From Collimonas rhizosphaerae (GTDB lineage Bacteria > Pseudomonadota > Gammaproteobacteria > Burkholderiales > Burkholderiaceae_D), in assembly GCF_038896935.1 (NCBI RefSeq), contig NZ_JBANDC010000002.1, forward strand, positions 248,001-312,000: a stretch of 64,000 nt of DNA, in the 5' to 3' direction. Made by a program: the position numbers and the translations under genes. The first letter of the stretch is position 1. Each line of letters opens with the position of its first letter. Positions 17,366-28,200 of the stretch are shown piece after piece. The notes below the pieces were generated by a model. The model did no database searches. It was given only the letters and a program-made list of their open reading frames with translations, and was not told where the DNA came from.

Positions 17366-18250
17366 ATGACACCACAATCCTTTACCACTATCCGCGACTT
17401 GCTGCGCTATGCAGTGACCCGTTTCAATACTGCCGGCCTGTTCTTCGGCCATGGCAGCAGCAACGCGCTGGACGAGGCGGCCTACCTGATCCTGCATACG
17501 CTGAAGCTGCCGCTGGACAAGATTGAACCGTTCTTTGACGCCCGCCTGCTGCCGTATGAAATCGACGCCGTGCTGCAGGTCATCGAAAGGCGCAGCACCG
17601 ATCGCGTTCCTGCCGCCTACATCACCAATGAAGCCTGGCTGGGCGACTACCGGTTCTATGTCGACCAGCGCGTGATCGTGCCGCGCTCGTTCATCGCGGA
17701 ACTGATTCCCGACCATTTCTCGCCGTGGCTGCAAGACCCCGAGGCGGTCAGCAACATACTGGAACTGTGCACCGGCTCCGGCTGCCTGCCGATCATGCTG
17801 GCGGACGCATTCCCGCAAGCGCACGTCGATACCGCGGACATCTCGGCCGATGCGCTGGCCGTGGCGCGCCGCAATGTCGATGACTACGAACTGCAGGATC
17901 GCATCACGCTGATCGAATCCGACCTCTACAGCAAGGTGCCGGCCAAAAAATACGACCTGATCGTCACCAATCCGCCGTATGTCAATTCCGATTCGATGGG
18001 CAAGCTGCCGCCGGAATACCTGCGTGAACCGCACATTGCCCTGGCCGGCGGCGACGACGGCATGGACCTGGTGCGCAAGATTGTCGCCGGCGCCAGGCAG
18101 CGCCTCACCGCAAACGGCGTGCTGGTGGTCGAAATCGGCAACGAGCGCGCCTTCGCCGAAGCGGCATTCCCGGACCTGGAAATGACCTGGGTCTCGACCA
18201 GCGCCGGCGACGACATGGTATTCCTGCTGACCGCAGACCAGCTGCCGTAA
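17366..18250 (+). CDS. prmB: 50S ribosomal protein L3 N5-glutamine methyltransferase
   Basis: This is a class I SAM methyltransferase of 294 residues with motif I LELCTGSGC at 132–140 and the glutamine-methylating signature NPPY at 202–205. PrmB modifies a glutamine of ribosomal protein L3. The N-terminal helical domain and the YITNEAWLGDYRFYVD segment separate it from the release-factor methylase PrmC. The frame is open to 17309, but the ATG at 17366 gives the family-like start. Confidence 0.92.
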   Translation: MTPQSFTTIRDLLRYAVTRFNTAGLFFGHGSSNALDEAAYLILHTLKLPLDKIEPFFDARLLPYEIDAVLQVIERRSTDRVPAAYITNEAWLGDYRFYVDQRVIVPRSFIAELIPDHFSPWLQDPEAVSNILELCTGSGCLPIMLADAFPQAHVDTADISADALAVARRNVDDYELQDRITLIESDLYSKVPAKKYDLIVTNPPYVNSDSMGKLPPEYLREPHIALAGGDDGMDLVRKIVAGARQRLTANGVLVVEIGNERAFAEAAFPDLEMTWVSTSAGDDMVFLLTADQLP

Positions 18251-18371
18251 GCGGCACGGGCGCGGCGCCCCGATAACAGTCAATAAGCAACGCAAGATCA
18301 TCACGACCTGCATGTCGTTTCAACCACATGCATGGCCACTCATTTAGCAAGATAGTTAGCAGATAGCAGAC

Positions 18372-20378
18372 ATGATACGTTTTCAACAAGTTTCCCTGAT
18401 GCGCGGCATCAAGCCTTTGCTCGACAATGTCGACGTCACCCTCAACCCGGGCGACAAGATCGGCCTGATCGGCGCCAACGGCGCCGGCAAGTCCAGCCTG
18501 TTCGGACTGCTGCGCGGGGAACTCCATGCCGACCTGGGCGAGATCGACTTCCCGTCGAAATGGCGCATGGCCTACGTTGCCCAGGAAACCCCGGCGCTGG
18601 ACCGCTCGGCGATTGAATACGCTATCGACGGCGACGTCACCCTGCGCCGGCTGGAAGAAGAACTGGCGTTCCTTGAAAGCGAACCGGAAAGCACCTCCAA
18701 CGGCATCCTGATCGGCGAACTGTACAGCGCCCTGGCCGATGCCGATGCCTACACGGTGCGTTCGCGCGCCGAACAGCTGCTGACCGGCCTCGGCTTCTCG
18801 CTGGCGCAGATGGACCAGCCGGTAGCCAGCTTCTCCGGCGGCTGGCGCATGCGCCTGAACCTGGCGCAGGCGCTGATGTGCCCATCCGACCTGCTGCTGC
18901 TCGATGAACCGACCAACCACTTGGACCTGGACGCCATCATCTGGCTGGAAGACTGGCTCAAGCGCTATCCCGGCACCCTGATCATCATCTCCCATGACCG
19001 AGATTTCCTGGACGGCGTGGTGAATGTGATCGTGCATATCGATGAACGCAAGCTGAAACGCTATTCGGGCAACTATTCCTCGTTCGAACGGCAACGTTCC
19101 GCGCAGCTGGAACTGGCGGCCGGCACCCTGGAAAAGCAGATGCGCCAGCGCGCCCACCTGGAGTCGTTCATCAACCGCTTCAAGGCCCAGGCCAGCAAGG
19201 CGCGCCAGGCGCAAAGCCGGATGAAAGCCCTGGCCAAGATGGAAGAACTGGCGCCGCTGCGCGCGGCGGCCGAGTTCTCTTTTGAATTCCGCGTGCCGCT
19301 GAGCGCGCCGAACCCGCTGCTGGTGATGGAAGATGTGAGCGCCGGCTATCGCACCGAAAGCGAGACCAGCCACGACGTCACTGAAAAAGTGATCGTCTCC
19401 GGCATCAACTTCTCGCTGCAGATCGGCCAGCGCATCGGCCTGCTGGGCGTCAACGGCGCCGGCAAGTCGACCTTCATCAAGACCATCGCGGAAGAACTCA
19501 AGCCGTTGCGCGGCGACGCCCAGTTCGGCAAAGGGCTGTCGATCGGCTACTTTGCCCAGCACCAGGTGGAAATGCTGCGCCATGACGAATCGCCACTGTG
19601 GCACATGGGCAAGATCGCGCCGACGGTACGCGAGCAGGAACTGCGCAATTTCCTCGGCAGCTTCAATTTCAACGGCGCCATGGTGACCAGTTCGATCGCA
19701 CCGTTTTCCGGCGGCGAGAAAGCGCGCCTGGCGCTGGCGCTGATTGTCTGGCAGCGCCCCAACCTGCTGCTGCTGGATGAGCCGACCAACCACCTGGACC
19801 TGGAAACCCGCGAGGCCCTGACCATGGCGCTGGCGCAGTTCGAGGGCACGCTGGTGCTGGTGTCGCATGATCGCCACCTGCTGCGCGCCACTACCGACCA
19901 GTTCATCATCGTCGCCGACGGCAAGGTAGCGCCGTTCGACGGCGACCTCGACGATTACAAGGACTGGCTGTTCAAGACCAAGCTGGCGGCCAAGAACAGC
20001 GCCACCGATGCTGCGCTGCCAAAAGCCAGCAGCAAGGCCACCATCGCCAGTGCGGTAGCGCCGGCAGCCGCGGCTCCCGCCGACAGCGCCGACCGCCGCG
20101 AACAGAAACGCGCCGAAGCGGAAGCCCGGCAAAAGCTGGCGGCGCAGAAAAAGCCTATCGAAGCACGCATCAAGCGCCTCGACGAACAGATCGCCAAACG
20201 CAGCGCACAGAAGCATACTGTCGATACGCGCCTGGCCGATCCGGAAATCTACGATAAAGACAAGAAAAAGGAATTGGCGACGCTGCTCGCCGATCAGGCG
20301 TTTTACACCAAGGAACTGACGCAACTGGAGGCGGAATGGCTGGAACAGCAGGAAGCGCTGGAGCAACTGGGCAGCTAG
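18372..20378 (+). CDS. yheS: ABC-F family ATPase (YheS-like)
   Basis: This 668-residue soluble protein has two ABC ATPase domains and no membrane segments. The first Walker A is GANGAGKS at 34–41 with signature FSGGWRMRL and Walker B LLLLDEPTNHLDL. The second half repeats GVNGAGKST, FSGGEKARL and LLLLDEPTNHLDL. The inter-domain linker contains the arginine- and lysine-rich FINRFKAQASKARQAQSRMK motif typical of YheS. A charged coiled-coil C-terminal domain (about 575–668) follows. ABC-F proteins act on the ribosomal E-site to relieve stalled translation; this one's specific role is inferred from family. Confidence 0.88.
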   Translation: MIRFQQVSLMRGIKPLLDNVDVTLNPGDKIGLIGANGAGKSSLFGLLRGELHADLGEIDFPSKWRMAYVAQETPALDRSAIEYAIDGDVTLRRLEEELAFLESEPESTSNGILIGELYSALADADAYTVRSRAEQLLTGLGFSLAQMDQPVASFSGGWRMRLNLAQALMCPSDLLLLDEPTNHLDLDAIIWLEDWLKRYPGTLIIISHDRDFLDGVVNVIVHIDERKLKRYSGNYSSFERQRSAQLELAAGTLEKQMRQRAHLESFINRFKAQASKARQAQSRMKALAKMEELAPLRAAAEFSFEFRVPLSAPNPLLVMEDVSAGYRTESETSHDVTEKVIVSGINFSLQIGQRIGLLGVNGAGKSTFIKTIAEELKPLRGDAQFGKGLSIGYFAQHQVEMLRHDESPLWHMGKIAPTVREQELRNFLGSFNFNGAMVTSSIAPFSGGEKARLALALIVWQRPNLLLLDEPTNHLDLETREALTMALAQFEGTLVLVSHDRHLLRATTDQFIIVADGKVAPFDGDLDDYKDWLFKTKLAAKNSATDAALPKASSKATIASAVAPAAAAPADSADRREQKRAEAEARQKLAAQKKPIEARIKRLDEQIAKRSAQKHTVDTRLADPEIYDKDKKKELATLLADQAFYTKELTQLEAEWLEQQEALEQLGS

Positions 20379-20383
20379 GCGCA

Positions 20384-21241
20384 ATGCAGGGCGGCAGCGA
20401 ACGCCGTCCGCCAACCCTGAGCATCATCGGCTGCGGCAAGGTCGGCCGCACCCTGGGCCGGCTATGGCACGACAGCCGCGCTTTTTCCCTGCTCGACATC
20501 CTCAACCGCACCGCCGCCAGCGCACAAGAGGCCAGCGCCTTCATCGGCGCCGGCAGCGTAGCGGCTTCCTATGGCAGCCTGCGCAGCGCTGACGTCTACC
20601 TGGTCGCCGCCGGCGACGACCAGATCGCCGCTTGCTGCAGCGCCCTCGCCGCAGCCGGAAAATTGCAGCCAGGCAGCATCGTATTCCATTGCAGCGGCGC
20701 CCTGTCGTCGCTCGAACTCGCCGCTGCTTCCGACCATGGCGCTGCAGTCGCCAGCATCCACCCCATCCGCAGCTTTGCCGTGCCACAACAGGTAGCCGAG
20801 CATTTCACCGGCACCTGGTGCGGCTGCGAAGGCGACGCCGCCGCCCTCGCCGTCCTCGGCCCGGCGTTCAGCGCCATCGGCGCCCAGCTGGTGGATATCC
20901 GGCGTGAGCAAAAAACCCTGTACCACGCTGCCGCGGTGTTCGCCTCCAACTACCAGGTGACGCTGATAGACGTGGCGCAACAGGCTTACGTTGCAGCCGG
21001 CATTGCGCCTGAACTTGCCTTGCAGCTGATCGCGCCATTGCTGTCCGAAAGTGCGGCCAATGCCTTCAGGCTCGGTCCCGCCGCCGCCCTCACCGGCCCC
21101 ATCGCGCGCGGCGACATGGCTACTGTCGCCAGGCAATACCAGGCAGTCCAGGAGTGGCGGCCACAGGTTGCCGGGCTGTACCAGCAGTTCGCTGCGTTGA
21201 CTGCCGACCTGGCCCTGCGCAAGAAAAACGGCAAGCCGTAG
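20384..21241 (+). CDS. Rossmann-like and DUF2520 domain protein
   Basis: This 285-residue protein has an N-terminal NAD(P)-binding Rossmann fold (SIIGCGKVGRTLGRLW at 13–28). A C-terminal helical DUF2520 domain follows, resembling the dimerisation domain of ketopantoate-reductase-like enzymes. Conserved features include FHCSGALSS and SIHPIRSF. The substrate is unknown. The ATG at 20384 lies 5 bp after the stop of the ABC-F gene, so co-transcription is likely. An in-frame start at 20336 would overlap that gene. Confidence 0.85.
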   Translation: MQGGSERRPPTLSIIGCGKVGRTLGRLWHDSRAFSLLDILNRTAASAQEASAFIGAGSVAASYGSLRSADVYLVAAGDDQIAACCSALAAAGKLQPGSIVFHCSGALSSLELAAASDHGAAVASIHPIRSFAVPQQVAEHFTGTWCGCEGDAAALAVLGPAFSAIGAQLVDIRREQKTLYHAAAVFASNYQVTLIDVAQQAYVAAGIAPELALQLIAPLLSESAANAFRLGPAAALTGPIARGDMATVARQYQAVQEWRPQVAGLYQQFAALTADLALRKKNGKP

Positions 21242-21397
21242 CAAGCCAGAAATTGCGCAGACCGCCGATAGCTGATATTTTTCTGAAATGCAAAGACAAA
21301 AAATGCATATCGAGCGGCAAAACGGTCATTTCACATTTGCCGGGGAAAGCGCTTAACATAGTCGTCAGCCAATGCCCACCAACCAAAAGGAAAAAAG

Positions 21398-22201
21398 ATG
21401 GCCACCACACTGTCCAAACTCAGCAAGATTGCTGCAGCGATACTGATCACCGGCGTCACGCTCAATGCGTTCGCGGCCGACCTGCTGGATACCGTCAAAT
21501 CCCGCGGCACCCTGAAAGTGGCGATGGAAGGCAACTATCCGCCGTTCAATTTCAAGGATCCGAAAAGCGGCGAACTGACCGGATTTGAAGTCGACGTCGC
21601 TAAACTGCTGGCGGCCAAGCTTGGCGTGAAGCCGGAATTCACGACCACCGAATGGAGCGGCATCCTGGCCGGCCTCGGCGCCGGCAAATACGACGTCATC
21701 CTGAACCAGGTCGGGATTACCGAAGCGCGCCAGAAAGCCTTCGATTTTTCCCAGCCATACACCCTGTCGACGGCGCAACTGATTGTGCGCAAAGACGAGA
21801 AGCGCAGCTTCCCTACTTTGGAATCGCTGAAAGGCTACAAGCTCGGCTTGGGCCAGGGCACCAACTTTGAGCAGAAAGCCAAGGCGGTTCCCGGCATCGA
21901 CGTCAAGACTTATCCCGGTTCGCCGGAATACCTGGCCGACCTGGCCAGCGGCCGCATCGATGCGGCCTTGAACGACCGGCTGCTGGTCGGCTACCTGCTG
22001 AAGAGCTCCAGCCTGCCGCTGAAAGCCGGCGCCACCTTCGGCGACATCGACAAGATCGGCATCCCGTTCCAGAAAGGCAATCCGAAATTCGAAGCCGCGC
22101 TGAACAAAGCGCTCGACGAGATCCTGAAAGACGGCAGTTTCAAGCAAGCGTCCTTCAAGTGGTTCGGTTTCGATGTTAGCAAAGCACCATCAGCGCAGTG
22201 A
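21398..22201 (+). CDS. tcyJ: amino-acid ABC transporter periplasmic binding protein, cystine type
   Basis: This is a family-3 solute-binding protein of 267 residues with a signal peptide cleaved near residue 26 (LNAFA|AD). Segments such as GNYPPFNF, TGFEVDVAKLLAAKLGV and the KWFGFDV end resemble E. coli TcyJ (FliY), the cystine-binding protein. Other polar amino acids cannot be excluded. An AAAGGAAAAAAG ribosome binding region precedes the ATG. A strong terminator lies between it and its permease gene. Confidence 0.85.
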   Translation: MATTLSKLSKIAAAILITGVTLNAFAADLLDTVKSRGTLKVAMEGNYPPFNFKDPKSGELTGFEVDVAKLLAAKLGVKPEFTTTEWSGILAGLGAGKYDVILNQVGITEARQKAFDFSQPYTLSTAQLIVRKDEKRSFPTLESLKGYKLGLGQGTNFEQKAKAVPGIDVKTYPGSPEYLADLASGRIDAALNDRLLVGYLLKSSSLPLKAGATFGDIDKIGIPFQKGNPKFEAALNKALDEILKDGSFKQASFKWFGFDVSKAPSAQ

Positions 22202-22275
22202 CAACGGATTGACGGCGCATTGGCAACGCATCGGTAACGCATCGGCAATTTTCGCGCTACACTCCTGACACCCAC

Positions 22276-22305
22276 CATCCCCGCCCGCCGCGGGGATGTT
22301 TTTTT
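22276..22305 (+). terminator. strong terminator between binding-protein and permease genes
   Basis: A perfect 9-bp stem (22276–22284 with 22290–22298, CATCCCCGC/GCGGGGATG) has a 5-nt loop and is followed directly by seven T. It lies in the 136-bp gap between the tcyJ-like and tcyL-like genes. It would let only part of the transcripts read into the permease, which is a common way to make more binding protein than membrane subunit. Confidence 0.9.
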
Positions 22306-22337
22306 AACCTGGGAAGTCCGGATTTAACAGAGACCTT

Positions 22338-23000
22338 ATGGAATTACTGGATTTGCTGCAGCAGGCGGCGCCGACCCTGTTCCGGGGCCTGGGCTACACC
22401 CTGGTGTTTGCGGTAGCCTCGATGCTGGGCGGACTGCTGCTCGGTTTTCCTTTGGCGATTGCGCGGATCCTGCCGTCGCGCCTGGCGCGCTGGCCGGCCA
22501 GCATATACGTCAGCCTGATGCGCGGCACGCCGCTGCTGGTGCAGATCTTCGTGATTTATTACGGCCTGCCCAGCATCGGCATCAGTTTCTCGCCGCTGAC
22601 CGCGGGCATCCTGGCCTTGAGCCTGAATGCCGGCGCCTATTTGTCGGAGAGCCTGCGCGGCGCCATTCTTGGGGTGCATGCAGGACAATGGTCGGCCAGC
22701 TACAGCATCGGCCTGGACTATTGGCAGACGCTGCGCTACATCGTGATCCCGCAGGCGGTCCGGATTGCGGTGCCGTCGATGAGCAATACGCTGATCAGCC
22801 TGATCAAGGATACCTCGCTGGTATCGGTCATCACGGTGACCGAACTGATGCTGGCCACCAAGGAAATCATCGCGGTGACGTTCCGTCCGCTGCCGCTATA
22901 CCTGGCCGCCGCGGCGATCTACTGGTGCCTGAGCCTGTGCTTCGAACGTTTGCAAAGCCGCCTCGAAAGCAAGCTGGGACAGGCCCACAAATCGAACTAA
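22338..23000 (+). CDS. tcyL: amino-acid ABC transporter permease, cystine type
   Basis: This inner-membrane subunit of 220 residues belongs to the HisMQ-type permeases, with about five membrane segments. It contains RGTPLLVQIFVIYYGLP, the EAA-loop region (ESLRGAILGVHAGQWSAS … WQTLRYIVIPQAVR) and ISLIKDTSLVS. It resembles E. coli TcyL (YecS). The expected ATPase gene is not next to it: ppk follows on the opposite strand after only 9 bp. The ATPase must be encoded elsewhere or shared. Confidence 0.87.
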   Translation: MELLDLLQQAAPTLFRGLGYTLVFAVASMLGGLLLGFPLAIARILPSRLARWPASIYVSLMRGTPLLVQIFVIYYGLPSIGISFSPLTAGILALSLNAGAYLSESLRGAILGVHAGQWSASYSIGLDYWQTLRYIVIPQAVRIAVPSMSNTLISLIKDTSLVSVITVTELMLATKEIIAVTFRPLPLYLAAAAIYWCLSLCFERLQSRLESKLGQAHKSN

Positions 23001-23009
23001 AAACGCAAA

Positions 23010-25064
23010 TCAAAAACGCGACAGCAGATCGATCTGGCTGACCAGGGGCGTGGCTTCGCCAGGGTCGGCCCTATGGTAGCTGCCGTCGCTGTCCATGTCC
23101 CAGGCCGACGCATTGTCCTGCAAATGCACCAGCAAACTCTCTTCGATCACGCGCCGCTTGAGCTTGCCGTCGAGGATAGGGAATGCGGTTTCGATGCGGC
23201 GGAACAGGTTGCGGTCCATCCAGTCGGCGCTGGACAGCATCACGTGTTCCTCGCCGTCGGCATAGAAATAGAAAACCCGGTGATGCTCAAGAAAGCGCCC
23301 GATGACCGAACGCACCTTGATGTTTTCCGACAAGCCCGGCACGCCGGGCTGCAAGGCGCATACGCCGCGGATCAGCAGCTGGATCTTGACGCCGGCCTGT
23401 GACGCCAGGTACAAGGCTTCGATCACCGTCGGCTCCAGCAAGGCATTCATCTTGGCGATGATGTAGCCCTGCTTGCCGGCCTTGGCGGCGTCGACTTCTT
23501 TCTGGATCGCATGCAGCACATTCGCGTGCAGGGTGAACGGCGATTGCCACAAGCGCTTGAGCGCTACCTGCTTGCCGAAACCGGTCAGCTGCTGGAACAC
23601 GTTGTGCACGTCTTCGCAAATCTTGTCGTCGTTGGTCATCAAGCCGAAGTCAGTGTACAGGCGCGCGGTTTTCGGATGGTAGTTGCCGGTGCCGAGATGC
23701 ACGTAACGCTTCAACCTCATATGCTTGGCGTGGCGCTTGCGGCGCACGATCAGCAGCATCTTGGCATGCGTCTTGTAGCCGAACACGCCATACACCACAT
23801 GGGCGCCGACAGCTTCCAGCTTGGCCGCCCAGCCGATATTGGTTTCTTCGTCGAAGCGCGCCATCAGTTCCAGCACCACCGTGACTTCCTTGCCGTTCTT
23901 GGCCGCCTGCATCAACGCGCTCATCAGCGGTGAATCGTTGCCGGTGCGGTAAATGGTTTGCTTGATGGCCAGCACATCGGGATCGATCGCCGCCTGCTGC
24001 AGCAGCTCCAGCACCGGCTGGAAACTTTCGTAGGGATGATGCAGCAGCACGTCCTGCTGGTCGATGATGTCGAACACCGAAGCGCCGGTAACAAAGGCTT
24101 TCGGCAGCACCGGCGCATGCGGCGTGAATTTCAGGTCAGGCCGGTCGACCAGGTCCGGCAAGGGCATCAGGCGCACCAGGTTGACCGCACCGTTGACCCG
24201 GTAGCAATCGCCAGGCGCCAGGCCGTTCTGGTTGAGCAGGCGCTGCACCAGCGAGGCCGGCGTGCCGTCCGCCACTTCCAGGCGCACCGCATTGCCCAGC
24301 TGGCGGGTCGGCAGCTCGCCTTGCAGCGCCAGCCGCAGGTCGGTGACTTCGTCCTCGTCGACAAACAGGTCGCTGTTGCGCGTCACGCGGAATTGATAAC
24401 AGCCGCCGATGGACAAGCCTGGAAACAGCTCGCCGACAAAACGCTGCATGAAACTGCTCAGCAGCACAAAACCGTAAGCGTGCGCCGATAGATGCTCCGG
24501 CATCCGGACCAGGCGCGGCAGCACTCGCGGCGCCTGCACGATAGCCAGTTCGGTCTCGCGGCCGAAGGCGTCCTTGCCGCTCAGCTTGACCGCGAAATTC
24601 AGGCTCTTGTTGAGCACCCGCGGGAACGGATGGGCCGGATCGAGGCCGATAGGCGTCAGCACCGGCAACAGCTCAGTCTTGAAAAATTCATGCGCCCAGG
24701 CGGTCTGCTCTTCGTTCCACTCGGATTCCTGGTAGAAAGCGATGCCCTCTGCGTTCAGCGCCGGCAGCAGCACATCGTTGAACAAGGCATACTGGCGCGC
24801 CACCAGTTTCTGGGCGCGCTCGCTGATGGTGCTGTACGCATGCTGCAGCGACATGCCGTCCGGCGTCACGCCATCCACCGCCACCCGGATCTGCTCCTGC
24901 AGGCCGGACATGCGAATCTCGGAAAACTCATCCAGGTTGCTGCTGGTGATACAGACAAAACGCAGCCGTTCCAGTAAAGGGACCGCAGGGTCTTCGGCTT
25001 GCGCCAGGACCCGCTCGTTAAAGGCAAGCACGCCGAGTTCGCGATTGAGCAATGGGAAAGTCAT
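23010..25064 (-). CDS. ppk: polyphosphate kinase 1
   Basis: It reversibly makes inorganic polyphosphate from ATP. The 684-residue PPK1 shows the N-terminal domain (LNRELGVLAFNERVL), the head domain and two PLD-like catalytic domains. The autophosphorylated histidine lies in RYVHLGTGNYHPKTARLYTD, the equivalent of E. coli H435. Usual length is about 690. It is convergent with the cystine-type permease gene. Confidence 0.96.
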   Translation of the reverse strand: MTFPLLNRELGVLAFNERVLAQAEDPAVPLLERLRFVCITSSNLDEFSEIRMSGLQEQIRVAVDGVTPDGMSLQHAYSTISERAQKLVARQYALFNDVLLPALNAEGIAFYQESEWNEEQTAWAHEFFKTELLPVLTPIGLDPAHPFPRVLNKSLNFAVKLSGKDAFGRETELAIVQAPRVLPRLVRMPEHLSAHAYGFVLLSSFMQRFVGELFPGLSIGGCYQFRVTRNSDLFVDEDEVTDLRLALQGELPTRQLGNAVRLEVADGTPASLVQRLLNQNGLAPGDCYRVNGAVNLVRLMPLPDLVDRPDLKFTPHAPVLPKAFVTGASVFDIIDQQDVLLHHPYESFQPVLELLQQAAIDPDVLAIKQTIYRTGNDSPLMSALMQAAKNGKEVTVVLELMARFDEETNIGWAAKLEAVGAHVVYGVFGYKTHAKMLLIVRRKRHAKHMRLKRYVHLGTGNYHPKTARLYTDFGLMTNDDKICEDVHNVFQQLTGFGKQVALKRLWQSPFTLHANVLHAIQKEVDAAKAGKQGYIIAKMNALLEPTVIEALYLASQAGVKIQLLIRGVCALQPGVPGLSENIKVRSVIGRFLEHHRVFYFYADGEEHVMLSSADWMDRNLFRRIETAFPILDGKLKRRVIEESLLVHLQDNASAWDMDSDGSYHRADPGEATPLVSQIDLLSRF

Positions 25065-25294
25065 GGTCTGGTCAGAAAATGGTCGGGGGAAAGGACACGG
25101 GCGGATTTTTCAGCAATTACCAATATGGCAATCCCGATTGTAAGGATGGAATGTGACGCGGGAATGACAAGGAGAAAGCCCGGCAGGCAGGCCTGGAGGC
25201 TGGCAGACGATCGCCTTGCAGATGCGGCTGTCCCGGTGTTTCCGAGATGAAGCCGCAAATGCAAGGCTGTTTTCAGCTACGCAAAATCACGCCA

Positions 25295-28200
25295 TCAGAA
25301 TTTCCATGCGATGTTTGCCTTGATGGCGTTATCCCTTACCTTGTCGCCGAACTGGCCCGAATATCCCAGGCCCAGCGTTGCGCTCTTGCTGATGCTGACG
25401 TCGATCCCCGCTTCCACCAGCATGGCGTCGCGCGCTACCGGTACGCCGGTCACCGCGAACGACGCCGCGGCGTTGCTCTTGAACGCCAGGTCCGCGGTCG
25501 GCGTTACGCCGCCGAATGCGTGGCGCCAGCCGACCGTGCCGCGCGCAGTGACGCTTGAGCCCGGAGCGCCGAGACGGGTTGCAGCCCTGACGCCCAGCGT
25601 GGAGAAGGTCACGTCCTGGCTATCGCTCTTGCCGCTCAAGGCCGCGGCGCCGCCGTTTTCACTGAAGCCGTCGGTATGCAGGTTGACATACGCCAGGCCG
25701 GCAAACGGTTCCAGCGCTACCTGGCCTGCCGCGACGGCGTAGCCCAGTTCGCCGAAAACCTGGGTGGTGTGGGCATCGTAGCTGGACTTGGCGCTGTCCG
25801 AGAACCCTGGGAATACGATGGTGCGGTCGGTATCCAGCTTGTTCCAGGTATACGCCGTTCCCAGCCGTACGCCGAGTGCGCCGAACTGGGCATCGCCGTA
25901 TAGCGCCAGGTGGTAGCTGTCGACTGAACCCGAGCCGTTGGAGCGGCTGGTGTCGAACGAGGTGTGGCCGATACCGCCGGCGACGCCGGCCCGCCAGGTA
26001 TCGTTCAGCGGCGTATCGACGCCGACAATGAAGCCGCCGCTGCTGCGATTCACATTGGCGACGCCGTTTTCTCCATCCAGGTTGCTCTTGGCGCCATACA
26101 CCTGGCCCCACACAACCCGCGCATTGCGCCGGTCGTCGTTGCACGCATTATCGGCGCGCAGCTGGTCGTTCTGCCGGGTCGCGCTGTCTGCCGTGCAGGT
26201 GGCTGAGCCGCCGCCGGAGAGTGCCGACAAGGTGCCTGAACGCGCAGCCGAACCCTGGCGAGCCCGGGCCGTGACCGCGTCCCTGATGTAGCGGCTGTCT
26301 TCCAGGAAGACGCTGCGCGCGCTGGCGTGAAGCTCGCCGGACAGGCTGTCGAACGCCGCTTGCGCGGATGCCAGGCCAAGCGAGGTGATGGTGTCGTAAA
26401 TCGTGTTGCCGCCGCCGAGGATGGTGACGGCGTTTGCCACGCTTTGCTGGTTCGGCGTAGCGGCCGCCTGCTGGAACGACACATTGTTACGCAACAGCTG
26501 CAGGAATACATTATTGGCGTCGTAGCTCAGGCTGGGGGTCAGGAATACCAGGTTCGACGTCACCCCGGAAAATGCGCCGCTGAGGCCGCCTGCGGCTGTA
26601 AGAATCGTGTAGTTGCTGGTCGGCTTGTAGTCTCCGATCGCCGCCAGCACCTGCACCGTGCCGCCGCTCAAGGTGGTGCTGCCGCCGACGCTGATCAGGT
26701 CGCTCTGTTGTGGCGTGGCCTTTACCTGGTAAATCGATCCGGGCGCAAAGGCTGCGTTGCCGGCGACAGTCAGGCTGCCGATAGGCTGGCCGGCGCCTGC
26801 AATGGCGGCGGTGCCGCCGCTATTGACCAGCAGTCCGCCGATGGTCCCCGGCCCCTGTACGGTTGCGCCGCTGTTCACCGTGACAGTCGAGTTGGCGATC
26901 GACCCGCTTACCGCCAACGTGCCGCCATTCACCGTGGTTGGCTCGCTGTAAGTGCTGGCGCCGCTCAAATCCAGCACCCCCGCGCCCAGCTTGACTACGC
27001 TGCCGGTGCCGCTGATCACGCCGCCGTAAGTGATATTGTCGGAGCGGTTGAAAGCCAGCGTGCCGTTGTCGACCACGTTGCCGGCGATGCTGCCTGTGGT
27101 GCCGCCGTTCCCGACCTGCAATGTGCCGGCATTGATGGTGGTGCCGCCGGTGTAGGTGCTGGCGCCGGTCAGGGTTTCAGTACCGGTACCCTGCTTGATC
27201 AGGCCACCCGTGCCGCCAATCGCGCCGCCGAAGGTCTGGTTGGTTGCATCGCCGAAGGTCAGTGTGTTGGCGCCCAAAGCTACCGTACTGCCTGCCACAC
27301 CTGCCAGCGAACCGATGGTCTGGTTGCCGCCTGCAGAAATATCCAGGCCGGCGCCAGCCGCTGCAACGTTGACCGCCACGGTCGGCGCCAGGCTGCCACC
27401 CGCGCCGAGGGCCAGCGTGCCGGCGTTGATCGTGGCGCTGCCGGTAAAGGTATTGGCAGCCGTCAGGGTTTCAGTGCCTGTACCCTGCTTGACCAAGCCG
27501 CCTGTGCCGCCGATGACGCCACCGAAAGTCTGGTTGGTGGCGTCGCCGAAGGTCAGTGTGTTGGCGCCCAAGGCTACCGCGCTGCCTGTCACGCCGGCCA
27601 GCGAACCGATGGTCTGGTTGCCGCCCGCGGAAATATCCAGGCCGGCGCCAGCTGCGGCGACGTTGACTGCCACGGTCGGCGCCAGGCTGCCGCCTGCGCC
27701 CAATGCCAGCGTGCCGGCATTGATCGTGGCGCCGCCGGTGAACGTATTGGCGCCGGTCAGGGTTTCCGTGCCGGCACCTTGCTTGATCAAGCCGCCGCTG
27801 CCGCTGATCGCGCCGCCAAAGGTTTGATTGGCGGCGTCGCCGAAGGTCAGCGTGTTGGCGCCTAAAGCCACCGTGCTGCCGGCCACGCCAGCGAGCGAAC
27901 CAATGGTCTGGTTGCCGCCGGCGGAAATATCGAAACCGGCGCCGGCGCCGGCAACATTGACCGCCACGGTCGGCACCAGGCTGCCGCCTGCGCCCAGGGC
28001 CAGCGTGCCGGCGTTGATGGTGGCGCCGCCGGTAAAGGTGTTGGCGCCGGTCAAGGTCTCGGTGCCGGCTCCTTGCTTGATCAAACCGCCCGTGCCGCCA
28101 ATCGCGCCGCCGAAGGTCTGGCTGGTCGCATCGCCGAAGGTCAATGTGTTGGCGCCCAAGGCCACCGTGCTGCCTGCCACGCCAGCCAGCGAGCCGATAG

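Noticed and set aside
18105..20414. Long minus-strand frame opposite the ABC-F gene
   Set aside because: Its composition is typical of an antisense shadow and the plus-strand protein has all ABC motifs.
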